Assembly: GCA_036264255.1 (NCBI GenBank) | Contig: DATARI010000187.1 | Coordinates: 1-6,361, forward strand | Source of the DNA: DASZIT01 sp036264255 | GTDB taxonomy: Bacteria; Actinomycetota; Acidimicrobiia; Acidimicrobiales; RAAP-2 | Direction: 5' to 3' | DNA: 6,361 bases | Shown: positions 5,299 to 6,361 of the stretch, in pieces | Position numbering within the stretch: the stretch's first letter is position 1 | Layout of the letters: the number at the start of each line of letters is the position of its first letter | Notes under the pieces: generated by a model | What the model was told of the DNA's origin: nothing | Databases searched by the model: none | The model's input: only the letters and a program-made list of their open reading frames with translations | Position numbers and translations under genes: made by a program

Positions 5299-6348
5299 AT
5301 GGTTGTGGTCACCGGGACATTGCAAAAGGAAGCCTGGGACCTCAAGGTCCTTCCTCCGGTCGAGCAGGTCCGACCCGGGTTGTGGTCGATTCCGGTGCCG
5401 ATCCCCAACAACCCCCTCCGCTACGTGCTGGTCTACGCCTTCGAGCTCGACGGCGGCGGCGTGGCCCTGGTGGATGCCGGCTGGAACACCGACGAGGCAT
5501 GGACCCATCTCAGCGACGGGCTGGCCATGGCCGGGGGGAGCATCGCCGATGTTCGTGCCGTCCTGGTCACCCACATTCATCCTGACCACTACGGATTGGC
5601 CGGGAGGATCCGTGAGGCGTCCGGAGCCTGGATCGGGCTGCATCCCGACGACGCCATCATGTTGGAGTCCCGCTACGGAAACACCGATCAGCTGGTCGAG
5701 GCCATGACCCGGTTGCTGGTCGATTCGGGGGTACCGCCGGACAAGCTTCCCGATCTGGCCATGGCGTCGATGATGACCAAGGCGATGGTGACGATGGCCA
5801 AGCCCGACGTGTTCTTCGAAGACGGGAAGTCGGTCGAGCTGCCGGGTTGGAGCCTGCAGACCATCTGGACGCCGGGCCATTCCCCCGGCCACACCTGCTT
5901 CTACAGCGAGGAACGCCGGCTGCTGCTCTCAGGTGACCACGTTCTTCCCCGGATCACCCCGAACATCTCCGTCCATACCCAGCAGCCTTCCAACCCGCTC
6001 GGGGACTTCCTGGCCTCACTGCTGAAGGTCCAGAACCTCGGGGCCGAGGAAGTCCTCCCCGGGCACGAGTACCGCTTCTCCGATCTGGCCGGTCGCCTCG
6101 ACGAGCTCATCCAGCATCACGCCTACCGCCTGGACGAGATCGAGCACGTCCTCCGGGACCACCCCGGGTCGACCGCCTGGGACATCACCCTCCGGCTCCA
6201 CTGGTCGCGGCCGTGGGACCAGATCGAGTCGTTCATGCAGCGCCAGGCCAACGGGGAGACCCTGGCCCACTGCGTCCTCCTCGAGCTCCACGACCGGGTG
6301 CGGCGGGAGGGGCGGGAGCCGTCCCGGTTCTTCCTGGCCGACCAGTAG
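5299..6348 (+). CDS. Metallo-beta-lactamase-fold hydrolase with LACTB2-like C-terminal domain
   Basis: A 349-residue binuclear metal hydrolase of the MBL superfamily, glyoxalase II/LACTB2-like branch. Metal ligands: HxHxDH at 92-97 (THIHPDHYG), H194 and H198 in TPGHSPGHT, D213 in SGDH, and H256 in LPGHEY. D59 in LVDAG ends the strand before them. Which of H194/H198 is the ligand follows the family rule (the GHT histidine, H198). Residues about 270-340 hold a helical segment with TAWDI and ETLAHCVLLEL, as in the small C-terminal winged-helix-like domain of LACTB2-type proteins. Thioester, lactone or other ester cleavage is plausible; the substrate is unknown. A roughly 60-residue, mostly helical insert precedes H194. 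No signal peptide is present, so it is cytoplasmic. The frame is open upstream to 5089, but that part overlaps the P450 start and is not family-like. Divergent from the P450, which may hint at a shared substrate or regulator. Confidence 0.93.
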   Translation: MVVVTGTLQKEAWDLKVLPPVEQVRPGLWSIPVPIPNNPLRYVLVYAFELDGGGVALVDAGWNTDEAWTHLSDGLAMAGGSIADVRAVLVTHIHPDHYGLAGRIREASGAWIGLHPDDAIMLESRYGNTDQLVEAMTRLLVDSGVPPDKLPDLAMASMMTKAMVTMAKPDVFFEDGKSVELPGWSLQTIWTPGHSPGHTCFYSEERRLLLSGDHVLPRITPNISVHTQQPSNPLGDFLASLLKVQNLGAEEVLPGHEYRFSDLAGRLDELIQHHAYRLDEIEHVLRDHPGSTAWDITLRLHWSRPWDQIESFMQRQANGETLAHCVLLELHDRVRREGREPSRFFLADQ

Positions 6349-6361
6349 CCGACCAGGACGG

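Noticed and set aside
5121..5411. Upstream extension of the P450 reading frame (start at 5411, 516 residues)
   Set aside because: The extra 97 residues overlap the start of the divergent MBL gene antisense and show no family character. A strong Shine-Dalgarno precedes the ATG at 5120, which gives a normal P450 length.

Overview
This is a GC-rich (roughly two-thirds G+C), densely coded chromosomal window with a bacterial tRNA, both Shine-Dalgarno-led and apparently leaderless genes, and protein families typical of high-GC Gram-positive bacteria. The best guess is an actinobacterium, possibly of the Acidimicrobiia type. This rests on composition, promoter style and the gene families, not on any marker gene. 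There is no sign of phage, plasmid, insertion sequence or CRISPR.

Layout, left to right. (1) The 5' part of a cysteine glutathione-peroxidase-family gene on the minus strand runs off the left edge. (2) A divergent intergenic region of about 220 bp carries an 8-bp-arm palindrome and leads to a 50-residue two-CxxC zinc-ribbon protein (DUF5679-like). (3) A perfect 11-bp inverted repeat follows, probably a bidirectional terminator. It separates the zinc ribbon from a convergent Ppx/GppA phosphatase gene on the minus strand. (4) A tRNA-Pro(TGG) gene lies on the plus strand. (5) Next is a 570-residue three-domain protein on the plus strand: a cyclic-nucleotide-binding domain, a thioredoxin-fold-like domain, and a thioredoxin-reductase-like FAD/NAD(P) flavoprotein. 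(6) A cytochrome P450 on the minus strand is convergent with it, 24 bp away. (7) A metallo-beta-lactamase-fold hydrolase on the plus strand is divergent from the P450 and ends 13 bp before the window edge.

There is no operon: every protein gene is in its own transcription unit, with divergent and convergent neighbours. Common themes are peroxide/redox handling (peroxidase, flavoprotein), nucleotide or polyphosphate stress signalling (Ppx/GppA, cNMP sensor) and oxidative/hydrolytic metabolism of small organic molecules (P450 and MBL hydrolase sharing one 178-bp control region). That these work together is inference.

The two most notable points are these. The flavoprotein looks like thioredoxin reductase but has lost both redox-active cysteines (CATC replaced by YAAT), and its middle thioredoxin-like domain is also cysteine-free, so it is probably a ligand-gated flavoenzyme with a non-thioredoxin job. 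Three genes (peroxidase, Ppx/GppA, MBL) carry a TANNNT hexamer 6-7 bases before the start codon, the hallmark of leaderless transcripts, while the other three have ordinary Shine-Dalgarno sites. I see no clearly new defence or mobile system here.
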